Positions 41,442 through 52,344 are shown, counted from the stretch's first letter. The stretch: 64,000 nucleotides of DNA from an uncultured Pseudomonadota bacterium (GCA_903848935.1 CAINHO010000030.1:62001-126000), one strand, 5' to 3'. The notes: a model not told the origin generated them from the letters alone. A program made the numbers and translations.

Positions 41442-43847
41442 ATGCCCTCAAAGTCTAAAACTCCCCTTGATTTCGCGTCAAAAAACGATCCTTTCGCAGA
41501 ACGTGAAGCCGAAAAATACGACAACCCGATTCCGAGCCGTGAACTGATTTTGCAATTACTCGAAGACACGGGGCGACCGCTTGGACGTGAAGATATTGCT
41601 GCTACGTTCGTATTGGAAGACGAAGAACGCTTGGAAGCCTTACGCCGACGGTTACGCGCGATGGAACGTGATGGACAGTTATTATTCAATCGTGGTGGAC
41701 GTTATTGTTTGGTGAACAACAAAGACTTAATTGTCGGGCGCGTGATTGGTCATGCCGACGGTTTTGGTTTTATTCGCCCTGACGATGGTTCGGATGATTT
41801 GTATTTGTCTCCGCGTGAAATGAACGTTTTGTTACATAACGACCGTGCAATGGTGCGGATTGTGGGCATGGACAGAAAAAATCGTCGCGAAGGCGCGGTT
41901 GTTGAAATTTTAGAACGCAACACGCATCAAATTGTCGGGCGTTTATACAGCGAAGATGGCTTCACTTACGTTATTCCCGATAACAAAAACATCGCGCAAA
42001 CTGTTCTCATTGAAACAGGTAAAACAGAAAATGCTCAACAAGGGCAAATTGTGGTCGCTGAAATCACCCAACAACCCACGAAATTGCATCAACCGTTTGG
42101 CAAAATCGTTGAAGTTCTGGGCGATCATCTTGCACCAGGAATGGAAATTGAGATGGCGATTCGTACCCACGATTTGCCCAACGTTTGGTCAGCCGAATTA
42201 CTCACTGAAATCGCACCGCTCACCGCTGAAGTTCCGGAATCAGCAAAAGAAGGACGTGTCGATTTACGCGCCACGCCGTTAGTAACCATTGATGGTGAAG
42301 ATGCTCGCGATTTCGACGATGCAGTTTATTGCAAAAAAACCCCCAAAGGTTGGAAATTATTGGTAGCGATTGCGGACGTTTCGCATTATGTAACGCTCGG
42401 CAGTGAACTCGATAACGAAGCCCATAAACGCAGCACATCGGTTTATTTTCCAGAACAAGTCATTCCCATGTTGCCAGAGATTTTGTCGAACGGTTTGTGT
42501 TCGCTGAATCCGCACGTTGATCGTTTGTGCATGGTTTGCGAAATGCTGATTGATGCTGATGGCGAAGTCACTCGCGCTAAATTTTATGATGCCGTAATGC
42601 AATCGCACGCCCGTTTGACCTATAACGATGTGGCGAAAATGTTGGTCGAAGGTGATACGGTTTTAGCTGAAAAACACGCCAATTTAATGCCTGATTTACG
42701 CGAGTTGTACGCGCTTTATCAAGCGATGCGAGTGGCGCGTGAAAAGCGTGGTGCAATGGATTTTGACACGCAAGAAACCAAAATCGTATTTGGGGGAAAT
42801 CGCAAAATAGAAAAAATTGTTCCTGTCGTTCGCAATGATGCACACAAGCTGATTGAAGAATTCATGATTGCGGCAAATGGTTCAGCCGCACGATATTTGA
42901 ACAGTAAAAATATGCCGAAATTGCTGCGTGTTCATGAAGCTCCAAGCGAAGAAAAGTTAGTCAACTTGCGAACATTTTTAGGTGAAATGGGCTTGAAAAT
43001 GTCGGGTGAAAGTGAACCCACGCCCATCGATTACATGAATTTAATCGAAAGTATCAAAGATCGTCCCGACGCGCATTTGATTCAAACCGTCTTATTGCGT
43101 TCGATGTCGCAAGCGGTGTATAGCGCAGAAGAAAAAGGGCATTTTGGTTTAGCTCTCGATGCTTACGCACATTTCACATCGCCGATTCGCCGCTATCCAG
43201 ATTTACTGATTCATCGAGCGATTCGTCACGTTTTACAAGGTAAAAAAGCGGACAGTTTTGTTTATGGTATTCCCGACATGGTAATTTTGGGCGAGCATTG
43301 TTCAGCAAATGAACGTCGTGCCGACGATGCGACCCGTGATGTGACGAGTTGGCTCAAATGCGAATACATGATGGACAAAATTGGCGAGGATTTCACGGGG
43401 GTAATTTCCGCCGTGACTTCGTTTGGATTCTTTGTGGAATTGAATGATATTTACGTTGAAGGTTTGGTACATATCAGCAGTTTAGGACAAGATTATTTCC
43501 ATTTTGACCCGCTCAGTCATCAGCTCAAAGGCGAACACAGTAACACTCGTTACCGTTTAGGCGACACGGTAAAAGTAAAAGTGGCTCGGGTGGATTTGGA
43601 CGAAAAGAAAATGGATTTTGCTTTGGTGGGTGTAACAGCAAAGTCGAAATCAAATTCCGAAATGTCTTTTAAGCAAGCAGAGTCCAAACCGAAACCGAAA
43701 CCGAAACGCAAATCAGCAAAAAAACCTGCTGCGAAAAAACCTGAACCTGTGAAAGCAAAAATCGATTCCGATAGTGCTGCACCAGCGAAGAAAAAACGTC
43801 GTAGACGAAATAAAACGGCTAAAAAAACCATTTCAATCGAATCATGA
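41442..43847 (+). CDS. rnr: Ribonuclease R
   Basis: TIDGEDARDFDDAVYC, YAHFTSPIRRYPDLLIHRAI, S1 domain, basic C-terminal tail; ATG 41442. Confidence 0.94.
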   Translation: MPSKSKTPLDFASKNDPFAEREAEKYDNPIPSRELILQLLEDTGRPLGREDIAATFVLEDEERLEALRRRLRAMERDGQLLFNRGGRYCLVNNKDLIVGRVIGHADGFGFIRPDDGSDDLYLSPREMNVLLHNDRAMVRIVGMDRKNRREGAVVEILERNTHQIVGRLYSEDGFTYVIPDNKNIAQTVLIETGKTENAQQGQIVVAEITQQPTKLHQPFGKIVEVLGDHLAPGMEIEMAIRTHDLPNVWSAELLTEIAPLTAEVPESAKEGRVDLRATPLVTIDGEDARDFDDAVYCKKTPKGWKLLVAIADVSHYVTLGSELDNEAHKRSTSVYFPEQVIPMLPEILSNGLCSLNPHVDRLCMVCEMLIDADGEVTRAKFYDAVMQSHARLTYNDVAKMLVEGDTVLAEKHANLMPDLRELYALYQAMRVAREKRGAMDFDTQETKIVFGGNRKIEKIVPVVRNDAHKLIEEFMIAANGSAARYLNSKNMPKLLRVHEAPSEEKLVNLRTFLGEMGLKMSGESEPTPIDYMNLIESIKDRPDAHLIQTVLLRSMSQAVYSAEEKGHFGLALDAYAHFTSPIRRYPDLLIHRAIRHVLQGKKADSFVYGIPDMVILGEHCSANERRADDATRDVTSWLKCEYMMDKIGEDFTGVISAVTSFGFFVELNDIYVEGLVHISSLGQDYFHFDPLSHQLKGEHSNTRYRLGDTVKVKVARVDLDEKKMDFALVGVTAKSKSNSEMSFKQAESKPKPKPKRKSAKKPAAKKPEPVKAKIDSDSAAPAKKKRRRRNKTAKKTISIES

Positions 43848-43954
43848 AAAAAATCATTTTTACTGTCATTTTGGCGTTATTTCTAACGGCTTGCGGACAA
43901 ACGGGCAAACTCGTTTTGCCTGCTAAAACATCTGAATCTACCGCCCACCCTTAA
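43844..43954 (+). CDS. lptM: LptM-like (YifL) small lipoprotein
   Basis: MKKIIFTVILALFLTACGQTGKLVLPAKTSESTAHP: lipobox LTAC plus CGQTGxLxLP; ATGA overlap with rnr; precedes lysA; absent from track because under 60 aa. Confidence 0.8.
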   Translation: MKKIIFTVILALFLTACGQTGKLVLPAKTSESTAHP

Positions 43955-43971
43955 AATTTTAAAACTCGTTT

Positions 43972-45228
43972 ATGAACCATTTTACTTACCACGACAATCA
44001 ACTTTTTGCTGAAAACGTAGCCATTAAATCGATTGTCGAAAAACACGGCAGTCCTTGTTATGTCTATTCACGCGCCACATTGGAACGCCATTGGCACGCT
44101 TTCAATAATGCTTTTGGTACGCAAGCACATTTAATTTGTTATGCCGTCAAAGCCAATTCAAATTTAGGCGTGTTAAATGTGTTGGCACGATTAGGTTCAG
44201 GGTTCGATATTGTGTCAATCGGTGAATTACAGCGTGTTTTACAAGCGGGTGGCGACGCGAAAAAAGTCGTGTTTTCGGGTGTCGGTAAACGTGAAGACGA
44301 AATTCGTGCTGCGTTAACGCTTGGCATTTGCTGTTTTAACATTGAAGTTTTCGACGAACTTGAACGGATTAACAAAGTCGCAGGCGAATTAAACGTCGTT
44401 GCACCTGTTTCATTTCGCGTCAATCCTGACGTGGATGCAAAAACACATCCGTATATTTCTACTGGTTTGAAAGAAAATAAATTCGGGATTGCAATTGAAG
44501 ATGCTTTTGCCGCTTATCAACACGCAGCTTCATTGCCAAATATAAACATCGTGGGAATTGATTGTCATATTGGCTCGCAACTCACCGAAACTCGCCCATT
44601 TTTAGATGCGCTCGATAAAGTTTTAGCGTTGATTGAGAAATTAAAAAACGCGGGAATTTCACTTAAACATTTAGATTTAGGTGGCGGTTTGGGTATTCAA
44701 TATCGTGATGAACAACCACCCGAACCTGCTGAATATATTGCCGCAATTTTGGCACGTTTGGGTGAAACGGATTTAGAAATCATGCTTGAGCCTGGTCGCG
44801 CAATTGTTGGCAATGCGGGGATTTTAGTGACGCGAGTGGAATACTTAAAACCGACTGAACACAAAAATTTTGCAATTGTCGATGCGGCAATGAATGATTT
44901 GGTACGTCCGGCGTTATATGGCGCGTGGCAAGATATTGTACCTGTTCAATTGAACAGCACAGCGGCAGAAATAATTTGGGACATTGTTGGCCCTGTTTGC
45001 GAAACAGGTGATTTTTTGGGCAAAGAACGCGCGTTGAAATTAACGGCTGGTGATTTACTTGCTGTGCGTTCATCTGGAGCTTACGGTTTCACAATGAGTT
45101 CAAATTACAATTCACGTCCGCGCGTAGCTGAAATTATGGTGGATGGTGACGAAATTCACGTTGTTCGTGAACGCGAAACGTTGGCGCAATTGTGGCAAGG
45201 TGAATCGGTGTTGCCAAAAGCGAAATGA
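43972..45228 (+). CDS. lysA: Diaminopimelate decarboxylase
   Basis: YAVKANSNLGVL, DIVSIGEL, HIGSQL, EPGRAIVGNAG, SSGAYGFTMSSNYNSRPR. Confidence 0.95.
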   Translation: MNHFTYHDNQLFAENVAIKSIVEKHGSPCYVYSRATLERHWHAFNNAFGTQAHLICYAVKANSNLGVLNVLARLGSGFDIVSIGELQRVLQAGGDAKKVVFSGVGKREDEIRAALTLGICCFNIEVFDELERINKVAGELNVVAPVSFRVNPDVDAKTHPYISTGLKENKFGIAIEDAFAAYQHAASLPNINIVGIDCHIGSQLTETRPFLDALDKVLALIEKLKNAGISLKHLDLGGGLGIQYRDEQPPEPAEYIAAILARLGETDLEIMLEPGRAIVGNAGILVTRVEYLKPTEHKNFAIVDAAMNDLVRPALYGAWQDIVPVQLNSTAAEIIWDIVGPVCETGDFLGKERALKLTAGDLLAVRSSGAYGFTMSSNYNSRPRVAEIMVDGDEIHVVRERETLAQLWQGESVLPKAK

Positions 45229-46574
45229 ATAATTCTGTTTTATCCCAACGCGACACGCGAGTTTTGTGGCATCCGTGTACGCAAATGCACGACCACGAAA
45301 ATTTTCCACTCATTCCAATAAAATCAGGTCAAGGCGTTTGGCTAGAAGATTTTGATGGTAATCGTTATTTAGATGCCATTAGTTCATGGTGGGTAAATCT
45401 GTTTGGTCATTCCAATCCAACAATTAACGCCGCGTTAAAAAATCAAATAGACACATTGGAACACGTTATTTTTGCTGGTTTCACGCACGAAGCTGCGATT
45501 GAACTCGCTGAAAAATTAGTAACGATTACGCCTGCTGGATTATCACGTTGTTTTTATGCCGATAATGGTTCAGCAGCCGTTGAAGTCGCATTGAAAATGA
45601 GTTTTCATTCTTGGCAAAACCGTGGACAAACTCAAAAAACAAAATTTATCACGCTCGAAAATAGTTATCACGGTGAAACATTAGGCGCATTAGCTGTGGG
45701 TGATGTGGCGTTATATAAAAAAACTTATGCGCCACTGCTCATGGACGTGATGACCGTTCCCAGTCCAGATTGTTACTTTCGGGAAGATGGCGAAAGTTGG
45801 GCAGATTATTCAACGCGCCAGTTCACCCATTTAGAAAAAATTTTAGAACAAAATTCGAATGAGGTTTGCGCCGTAATTGTTGAACCGCTTGTGCAATGTG
45901 CAGGTGGAATGCGAATGTATGATGCAGTTTATTTGAAATTGCTGCGAGCCGCGTGCGATAAGTACAACGTGCATTTAATCGCTGACGAAATAGCAGTCGG
46001 TTTTGGACGGACGGGAACGTTGTTTGCCTGCGAACAAGCCGAAATTTCACCCGACTTTTTGTGTTTATCGAAAGGATTGACTGGCGGTTATTTACCACTT
46101 TCGGCAGTTTTAACGACGGACGATATTTATGCAGCGTTTTATGACGATTATTCAAAACTCACGGCGTTTTTGCATTCGCACAGTTACACGGGAAATGCCC
46201 TAGCGTGTCGGGCGGCGTTAGCGACATTGGGGATTTTTGAAACTCAAAATATCCTTGAAAAAAATCAGGTTTTGGCGGCGCAAATGTCGAAGTTGTCGCA
46301 ACGTTTTCTGAATCATTCAAATGTTGCCGAAGTTCGCCAAACCGGCATGATTGTCGCCATTGAATTAGTCAAAAATAAACTGACCCGTGAACCGTATCCG
46401 TGGCAAGAACGACACGGTTTGCAGATTCATCGTTATGCGTTGTCGAAAGGTGTGTTGTTGCGACCATTGGGAAATGTGATTTATTTCATGCCGCCGTATG
46501 TGATTACGCCTGATGAATTAACGTTGATGTTTGATGTCGCTTGGCAAGCCATCACGCAAAATAACCAATTTTGA
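45225..46574 (+). CDS. bioA: Adenosylmethionine-8-amino-7-oxononanoate transaminase
   Basis: LWHPCTQMHDHE, YLDAISSWWVNLFGHSNP, LIADEIAVGFGRTG, LSKGLTGGYLPL. Confidence 0.95.
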   Translation: MNNSVLSQRDTRVLWHPCTQMHDHENFPLIPIKSGQGVWLEDFDGNRYLDAISSWWVNLFGHSNPTINAALKNQIDTLEHVIFAGFTHEAAIELAEKLVTITPAGLSRCFYADNGSAAVEVALKMSFHSWQNRGQTQKTKFITLENSYHGETLGALAVGDVALYKKTYAPLLMDVMTVPSPDCYFREDGESWADYSTRQFTHLEKILEQNSNEVCAVIVEPLVQCAGGMRMYDAVYLKLLRAACDKYNVHLIADEIAVGFGRTGTLFACEQAEISPDFLCLSKGLTGGYLPLSAVLTTDDIYAAFYDDYSKLTAFLHSHSYTGNALACRAALATLGIFETQNILEKNQVLAAQMSKLSQRFLNHSNVAEVRQTGMIVAIELVKNKLTREPYPWQERHGLQIHRYALSKGVLLRPLGNVIYFMPPYVITPDELTLMFDVAWQAITQNNQF

Positions 46575-47495
46575 TTTATGACGACGAATCGTCACGCCTT
46601 TTTTGTGTAATATCGGATGTCGGTCACTTTTTGCACCGACAACTTCCTTCAAAATCCGTTGTACAAAATCTTGTGACGGCATTTTTAAATCCAAAAATTC
46701 AAACCATTGGCGCAAAATTAAACGCTGTTCAGTTTGGGAATACGTTACTAATTTTGGAATGTTAAGCGTTTCATCGTCCACATTAAAAACGGTTTCAAAT
46801 TCGGTTTGAGCGATTTTCGAAATCAACGTTTCAGCTTCAGCACAATGCGTCGCGGTTCGTGCCACCGTTTTATCAAGCGATTGCCAACGTTGTTTTAAGT
46901 GTGGAATGATTTCTTGCCGTAAAAAATTTCGGTCATAAATCGAACTTTGATTGCTTGGATCTTCAATCCAAACAAGTTTATTTTCCAAAGCATAAGCGTT
47001 AATCATTTCTTTGCCGATATTGAGCAACGGACGCACTAAATTCCCTTTTCCAAACGGTATTCTTTCAGGCATTCCCGCCAAACCGCGTAAACCACTTCCG
47101 CGAAAAAGCTGCAATAAAACTGTTTCTAATTGGTCTTCCCGATGTTGTGCGATTAACAATACGTCGTTCTCGTTAATCAGATTTTTAAATGCACTGTAAC
47201 GCGCATCGCGAGCTGATTCTTCGGGACTTTCACCTTGATTAGCGGTGGCATTTACACGCAATTCTAAAAACGAAACGCCTAGATTTTCAGCAATTTTTTG
47301 ACAATGAATCGCCCACGCATCGGCTTCTTTTTGCAGTCCGTGATGAATATAAACGGCGGTTATTTTCGATTTAAATTCGAGCAACGCCGCGCAAGCGTGC
47401 AATAAAACGTGTGAATCTACGCCACCGCTGTAGCCAATAAAAACACGATTTAATAGCAAAAAATCTGCCAATGCAGAAACAATTGAACCTTTCAC
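46518..47495 (-). CDS. tilS: tRNA(Ile)-lysidine synthase
   Basis: GYSGGVDSHVLLHA PP-loop, IHHGLQKEADAWA, HREDQLETVLLQLFRGSGLRGLAGM. Confidence 0.92.
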   Translation of the reverse strand: MKGSIVSALADFLLLNRVFIGYSGGVDSHVLLHACAALLEFKSKITAVYIHHGLQKEADAWAIHCQKIAENLGVSFLELRVNATANQGESPEESARDARYSAFKNLINENDVLLIAQHREDQLETVLLQLFRGSGLRGLAGMPERIPFGKGNLVRPLLNIGKEMINAYALENKLVWIEDPSNQSSIYDRNFLRQEIIPHLKQRWQSLDKTVARTATHCAEAETLISKIAQTEFETVFNVDDETLNIPKLVTYSQTEQRLILRQWFEFLDLKMPSQDFVQRILKEVVGAKSDRHPILHKKGVTIRRHKSKLVILRDGLPSDIKHQR

Positions 47496-47568
47496 TTACT
47501 TACCTTGAGATTTGCATACTGTGAACCGATAATAACGTTTTTCAACGCCTTATAAAAATGAGGAAGTT

Positions 47569-48984
47569 ATGCGTCGCAAAGTCCGTGTGTATTTTTTTAG
47601 TTTATTTTTGTTGAGTTTCTTTAGTTTGCCGACGTGGGCGCAATTGCCCGATTTTACTGAAATGGTCAAAAGTAGTGGCGGAGCAGTAGTTAATATCAGC
47701 ACCACACAAAAAATTCCAGCAGGTGCAGAAGGTGGTGCAGAAATGCCACAATTCCCTGAAGGGTCAATGCCGCCAGAATTAGAGGAATTATTTCGACGTT
47801 TTAATGAACAACAAGGTGGTGGCGGTTACGCACCAAAAGAAGCGCGTTCATTAGGTTCAGGATTTATTATTTCGGCAGATGGTTACGTTTTAACTAATCA
47901 TCACGTCGTCAAAGATGCGACTGAAATTGTGGTGAAATTGTCCGACCGGCGCGAATTGGTTGCCAAGTTAATCGGTTCAGATGCACGGACAGACGTAGCG
48001 TTGTTGAAAATTGAAGCGCGTGATTTGCCTATCGTAACGATTGGCGCACCAGACAAATTACAAGTGGGCGAATGGGTATTGGCGATTGGGTCGCCATTTG
48101 GATTTGAACAATCCGTGACCGCTGGCATCGTGAGTGCGAAAGGACGCAGTTTGCCAGGTGGAAATTATGTGCCGTTCATTCAAACTGACGTAGCGATTAA
48201 CCCAGGAAATTCGGGGGGACCTCTGTTCAATATGGAAGGCAAAGTCGTCGGCATCAATTCGCAAATTTATAGCCGCACGGGTGGTTCGATGGGCTTGTCG
48301 TTTGCGATTCCGATGGATGTTGTTATGAATATCGTCGAACAAATTAAAGTGAAAGGTAAAGCATCGCACGGTTGGTTGGGCGTACAAATTCAAGATGTGA
48401 CTCGTGAACTCGCCGAATCATTCGGAATGAAAAAACCGCAAGGGGCGTTGGTCGCAAAAGTCATTCCTGGCGGTCCTGCGGAACAAGCAGGCGTTCAAAT
48501 TGGCGACGTGATTACGGAATTTAATGGGCAGCTCATCGACCATTCAGCGGATTTACCGCCGATGGTTGGCATTACGCCAATTAACAATGACGCGACGTTG
48601 AAAATTATTCGTCAAGGCGAAAACCGCATATTGCATTTCAATATCGGTTTGTTACCAGATGAAGAAGATAAATTAGCGGCAGCGAAAAGCCCGAATAAAT
48701 CGCCCGAAAACCAGTTAGGTATTACGGTTTCAGAATTGACTAATGAGCAACGGCAGTTGTTACAGATTCCGCACAATGGCGTATTAGTACAGGACGTAGC
48801 AAAAGGTGCGTCGCATGATGCGGGTCTTCAACGTGGTGATGTGATTTTACGCATTCAAAATATCATCGTGCGTGATTTGAGTGATTTTGACAAAATTGTC
48901 AAAAAATTGCCTACAGGCGTTTCGATTGCGATATTGATTCAACGCCAAGGAAATCCAGTATTTTTAGCATTGAAATTGAAATAG
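47569..48984 (+). CDS. degP: Do-family periplasmic serine protease with two PDZ domains (MucD/DegP-like)
   Basis: GSGFIISADGYVLTNHHVV, TDVALLKIE, NPGNSGGPLFN catalytic Ser; tandem PDZ. Confidence 0.92.
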   Translation: MRRKVRVYFFSLFLLSFFSLPTWAQLPDFTEMVKSSGGAVVNISTTQKIPAGAEGGAEMPQFPEGSMPPELEELFRRFNEQQGGGGYAPKEARSLGSGFIISADGYVLTNHHVVKDATEIVVKLSDRRELVAKLIGSDARTDVALLKIEARDLPIVTIGAPDKLQVGEWVLAIGSPFGFEQSVTAGIVSAKGRSLPGGNYVPFIQTDVAINPGNSGGPLFNMEGKVVGINSQIYSRTGGSMGLSFAIPMDVVMNIVEQIKVKGKASHGWLGVQIQDVTRELAESFGMKKPQGALVAKVIPGGPAEQAGVQIGDVITEFNGQLIDHSADLPPMVGITPINNDATLKIIRQGENRILHFNIGLLPDEEDKLAAAKSPNKSPENQLGITVSELTNEQRQLLQIPHNGVLVQDVAKGASHDAGLQRGDVILRIQNIIVRDLSDFDKIVKKLPTGVSIAILIQRQGNPVFLALKLK

Positions 48985-49031
48985 TATGTATTGGGTGACG
49001 TGATATTATCATTTCGCCAAGAGATGGTTTG

Positions 49032-49062
49032 AGCATTGGGCGACAAATAGCCCAATGCTTTT
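49032..49062 (+). terminator. Terminator after degP-like gene
   Basis: AGCATTGGGC-gacaaata-GCCCAATGCT-TTT. Confidence 0.8.
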
Positions 49063-49118
49063 CAGAAATCAACGGAAGCAAAATTTTAAAAATTTAATTC
49101 ACACAGAGGGACATTATC

Positions 49119-49721
49119 ATGCGTACCCAATTTTTATTATCAATCGCCGTCATTACTTTATTGAGCGGTTGTGCGAATCAAACGCCTACTTTAAGTTCAG
49201 GCAATGTCGAATACGGCGACCACAAAGCCGTTGAAACTTTGACCAACGAATTCGGTTCAACTGACTTACAAAGTATCGCACAAGCCATGACTAATTCATT
49301 GCTTCAATCCCCTGCCGTTGGCGCGAAACAACGTCCGCTCGTCACCATCGCCGAGGTAAAAAATCGTACCAGCGAATATATCGACACGAAATCCATCACC
49401 GATACCATTCGCACCAAGGTCATGAAAAGCGGTTTAGTACGGTTTGCCGTGGATACCAGCGGAATGCAAACGCAAACCGACGAAATTGTTCGCCAAAGCC
49501 AAAGTGGAATGTACAAAAAAAGTATGTCGAAAAAAATCGGGCAAATGGAAGGGGCAGATTTCCGAATCGAAGGCACGATTACTTCAATTGTGAAACAGAC
49601 TGACGATGTCAAAGACGTTTATTACAAGTTTAGTTTGCAGTTAATCGACAATGAAAGTGGTGTAATGGAATGGGCGGACGAAAAAGAAATCCGTAAAACG
49701 TCTACTAAATCGATGTTCTAA
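49119..49721 (+). CDS. lpoB: Penicillin-binding protein activator LpoB-like lipoprotein
   Basis: Lipobox LLSGC; STDLQSIAQAMTNSLLQS, TIAEVKNRTSEYIDTKSITDTIRT, DFRIEGTITSIV. Confidence 0.88.
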   Translation: MRTQFLLSIAVITLLSGCANQTPTLSSGNVEYGDHKAVETLTNEFGSTDLQSIAQAMTNSLLQSPAVGAKQRPLVTIAEVKNRTSEYIDTKSITDTIRTKVMKSGLVRFAVDTSGMQTQTDEIVRQSQSGMYKKSMSKKIGQMEGADFRIEGTITSIVKQTDDVKDVYYKFSLQLIDNESGVMEWADEKEIRKTSTKSMF

Positions 49722-49789
49722 AGCTGGGGAAGTGTAATAAATTCAGAAAACTAGTGAATTTCTCGGTACCATACAGTTAAAGCAAACGC

Positions 49790-49819
49790 CAAGTATCGAT
49801 AAATAATTATCGATACTTG
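49790..49819. repeat. Perfect 13-bp inverted repeat between convergent lpoB and pgi
   Basis: CAAGTATCGATAA-ataa-TTATCGATACTTG, no adjoining T tract. Confidence 0.75.
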
Positions 49820-49838
49820 AGACATCAAAAATTCCAAA

Positions 49839-51479
49839 TTAACCCTCGTGCGCCATTTTCTTATAAGCGTTAATCAAAGCATTCGTCGAACAATCGTGAC
49901 TGGTGATTTCGTCATTATTATTCAATTCAGGCAAAATAACTTTCGCTAATACCTTACCTAATTGCACACCCATTTGATCGTAAGAATTGATGTTCCAAAT
50001 CACGCCTTGAACAAAAATTTTGTGTTCATATAACGCAATCAAAGAACCTAATGTTTTAGGTGTTAATTTTTTAAACAAAAACGCATTCGATGGTTTGTTG
50101 CCATCAAATACTTTTGATGCCACCAAAACAGCATCTTTACATTCTTCTGCCGTTAAATCACGCTTCACTTCTTCAACCGTTTTACCGTGCATCAAGGCTT
50201 CGGGTTGCGCGAGAAAATTGGAAATCAAAATTTTGTGATGTTCTGGTAAATCATAGTAGCTAATCGCAGGTGCAAGAAAATCGCACGGAATCAATTTAGT
50301 ACCTTGATGAATCAACTGATAAAAAGCGTGTTGACCGTTCGTACCCGGATGTCCCCAAATAATGGGACCGGTACTGTAATCGACTTTTTTACCGGTAATG
50401 GTCACACTTTTACCGTTACTTTCCATATCACCTTGTTGAAAATAATCGGCGAAATAACGCATCGATTGGTCATAAGCGAGCATTGCGTGGGTTTCGGCAT
50501 TGAAGAAATTGTTATACCAAACGCCCAGCAATCCCATAATTACAGGAATGTTTTGTTCAAACGGCGTGTTTCTGAAATGGTTATCCGCTTCATGTGCGCC
50601 TTCTAATAACTCCTCAAATTTATCCATGCCGACATAAAGCGCAATCGATAAGCCAATCGCTGACCACAATGAATAACGCCCGCCGACCCAATCCCAAAAT
50701 TCAAACATATTATCGGTATCAATTCCAAACGCTTCGACACCTTTGGCGTTCGTGGATAACGCGGCAAAATGTTTCGCCACAGCAGAGCTGTCGGGGGCGA
50801 ATTTAAGCAACCATGCGCGAGCTGAGTTCGCATTAGTAATCGTTTCTTGGGTATTAAAAGTTTTTGAACCCACTAAAAATAACGTGGTTTCAGGTGATAA
50901 ATTTTCTAACGTTTCAATTAGGTCAGTTTGATCTACGTTTGATACAAAATGTACGCGCAACGCAGGAGTGGCATAAGGATGCAATGCCGCCGTGACCATT
51001 TTCGGCCCTAAATCTGAACCACCGATGCCGATATTCACAATATCCGTAATCGCTTTGTCGGTATAGCCTTTCCATTCGCCCGACCGCACGCGCTCACAAA
51101 AACGACGCATTTTTTCAAGAACCGCGTTAATTTGCGGCATCACATCTTTGCCATCAACAAAAACTGGCGTGTTAGCGCGGTTGCGTAGCGCGGTATGTAA
51201 CACCGCACGGTGTTCCGTAACATTGATTTTTTCACCCAAAAACATGGCGTTAATTTTCGCGTCTAAATTTGCTTGTTTCGCTAAATTGATCAACAAGGGC
51301 AAGGTGTCATCATCAATACGATTTTTAGAATAATCGAATAAAAGATCGCCAAACGAGAGCGAAAATTTTTCATGACGATGCGTGTCATTTTTAAAACTTT
51401 CAACCAAACTTTGATTGCGAATGTGATCATAATGATTTTGTAAATCCGCCCAAGCGGGCGTAGCGGTCAACGATGCCAT
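49839..51479 (-). CDS. pgi: Glucose-6-phosphate isomerase
   Basis: [54 protein letters not shown] 51479. Confidence 0.95.
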   Translation of the reverse strand: MASLTATPAWADLQNHYDHIRNQSLVESFKNDTHRHEKFSLSFGDLLFDYSKNRIDDDTLPLLINLAKQANLDAKINAMFLGEKINVTEHRAVLHTALRNRANTPVFVDGKDVMPQINAVLEKMRRFCERVRSGEWKGYTDKAITDIVNIGIGGSDLGPKMVTAALHPYATPALRVHFVSNVDQTDLIETLENLSPETTLFLVGSKTFNTQETITNANSARAWLLKFAPDSSAVAKHFAALSTNAKGVEAFGIDTDNMFEFWDWVGGRYSLWSAIGLSIALYVGMDKFEELLEGAHEADNHFRNTPFEQNIPVIMGLLGVWYNNFFNAETHAMLAYDQSMRYFADYFQQGDMESNGKSVTITGKKVDYSTGPIIWGHPGTNGQHAFYQLIHQGTKLIPCDFLAPAISYYDLPEHHKILISNFLAQPEALMHGKTVEEVKRDLTAEECKDAVLVASKVFDGNKPSNAFLFKKLTPKTLGSLIALYEHKIFVQGVIWNINSYDQMGVQLGKVLAKVILPELNNNDEITSHDCSTNALINAYKKMAHEG

Positions 51480-51635
51480 GTGGTAGAACTCCGATAAAAG
51501 AAAAATTGCCGCAAGTCTACGAAAATTAAGGGCAGATAGCAATAATACGCAGCGTAGTTCATTCCTTTTAACGTGCTGCAAATTTATCACCTCAGGCAGC
51601 TTTATTTGTGTAAATTGGCGTGTTAAAGTTAGCCG

Positions 51636-51661
51636 ATGCTATCACCTTGATGAGATAGCAT
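51636..51661. promoter_or_regulatory. Inverted repeat upstream of the copper-protein gene pair
   Basis: ATGCTATC-N10-GATAGCAT followed by TTTAAAAA. Confidence 0.35.
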
Positions 51662-51700
51662 TTTAAAAATAATAATTATCAAACAGGCAGAGAGGATTTT

Positions 51701-52291
51701 ATGAACATGAAACAATTTATCAAAAAAACATCACTCGGTTTAACCGCATTGCTGTTCTCATCCGCATTGTGGGCACATGGTGGCGCGGCAGGTACCGATA
51801 CCGATCAATGCAAATTTGAATTGGAACCGACGCATTGGATTCATTACACCGCCTATCAACCGAAAGCTTTTCCAGCAGAAGATTTTTGCGGCAACATTCC
51901 AAGCACTAACACCTTAACGCAGTTAGTTTTTGATTATCAAGATATGAAATACCGCAACATGGCGGTTGAATTTGAAGTCACGAAAGAACCTGAAGGCAAG
52001 CGTGTTTTCTTCCAAGAAGCAGCGAAACACAAGTCGGGAACAATTATGTTGTCATTACCTGAAGGCGTGCCAGAAGCAGGTAAATACTTGATTCACATCA
52101 CGCTTGTGCCTGATGCAGGTGAACGTTTAGATGCACACATGAGTTTCCAAGCGGGTAAAGGTCAATCTGCCACTCGCAACGAAATGTTCTTGTATGGTTT
52201 CTTTGCGTTCGCGGGTTTGTATATTGTGTATTTATCAAATGCCGGCTTCAAACGTACTGTTGACGGTATGTTAGGTAAATTAAAAGATTAA
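51701..52291 (+). CDS. Exported membrane-anchored protein with predicted mature N-terminal His (putative copper protein)
   Basis: Signal peptide ending SSALWA|HGGAAG; two Cys; HWIHYTAYQP; C-terminal TM MFLYGFFAFAGLYIVYLS. Confidence 0.7.
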   Translation: MNMKQFIKKTSLGLTALLFSSALWAHGGAAGTDTDQCKFELEPTHWIHYTAYQPKAFPAEDFCGNIPSTNTLTQLVFDYQDMKYRNMAVEFEVTKEPEGKRVFFQEAAKHKSGTIMLSLPEGVPEAGKYLIHITLVPDAGERLDAHMSFQAGKGQSATRNEMFLYGFFAFAGLYIVYLSNAGFKRTVDGMLGKLKD

Positions 52292-52344
52292 ATCGGCAAA
52301 TCACGACACGGATGTCGTTTTACTTCTTATGAGGCAATAAAGAG

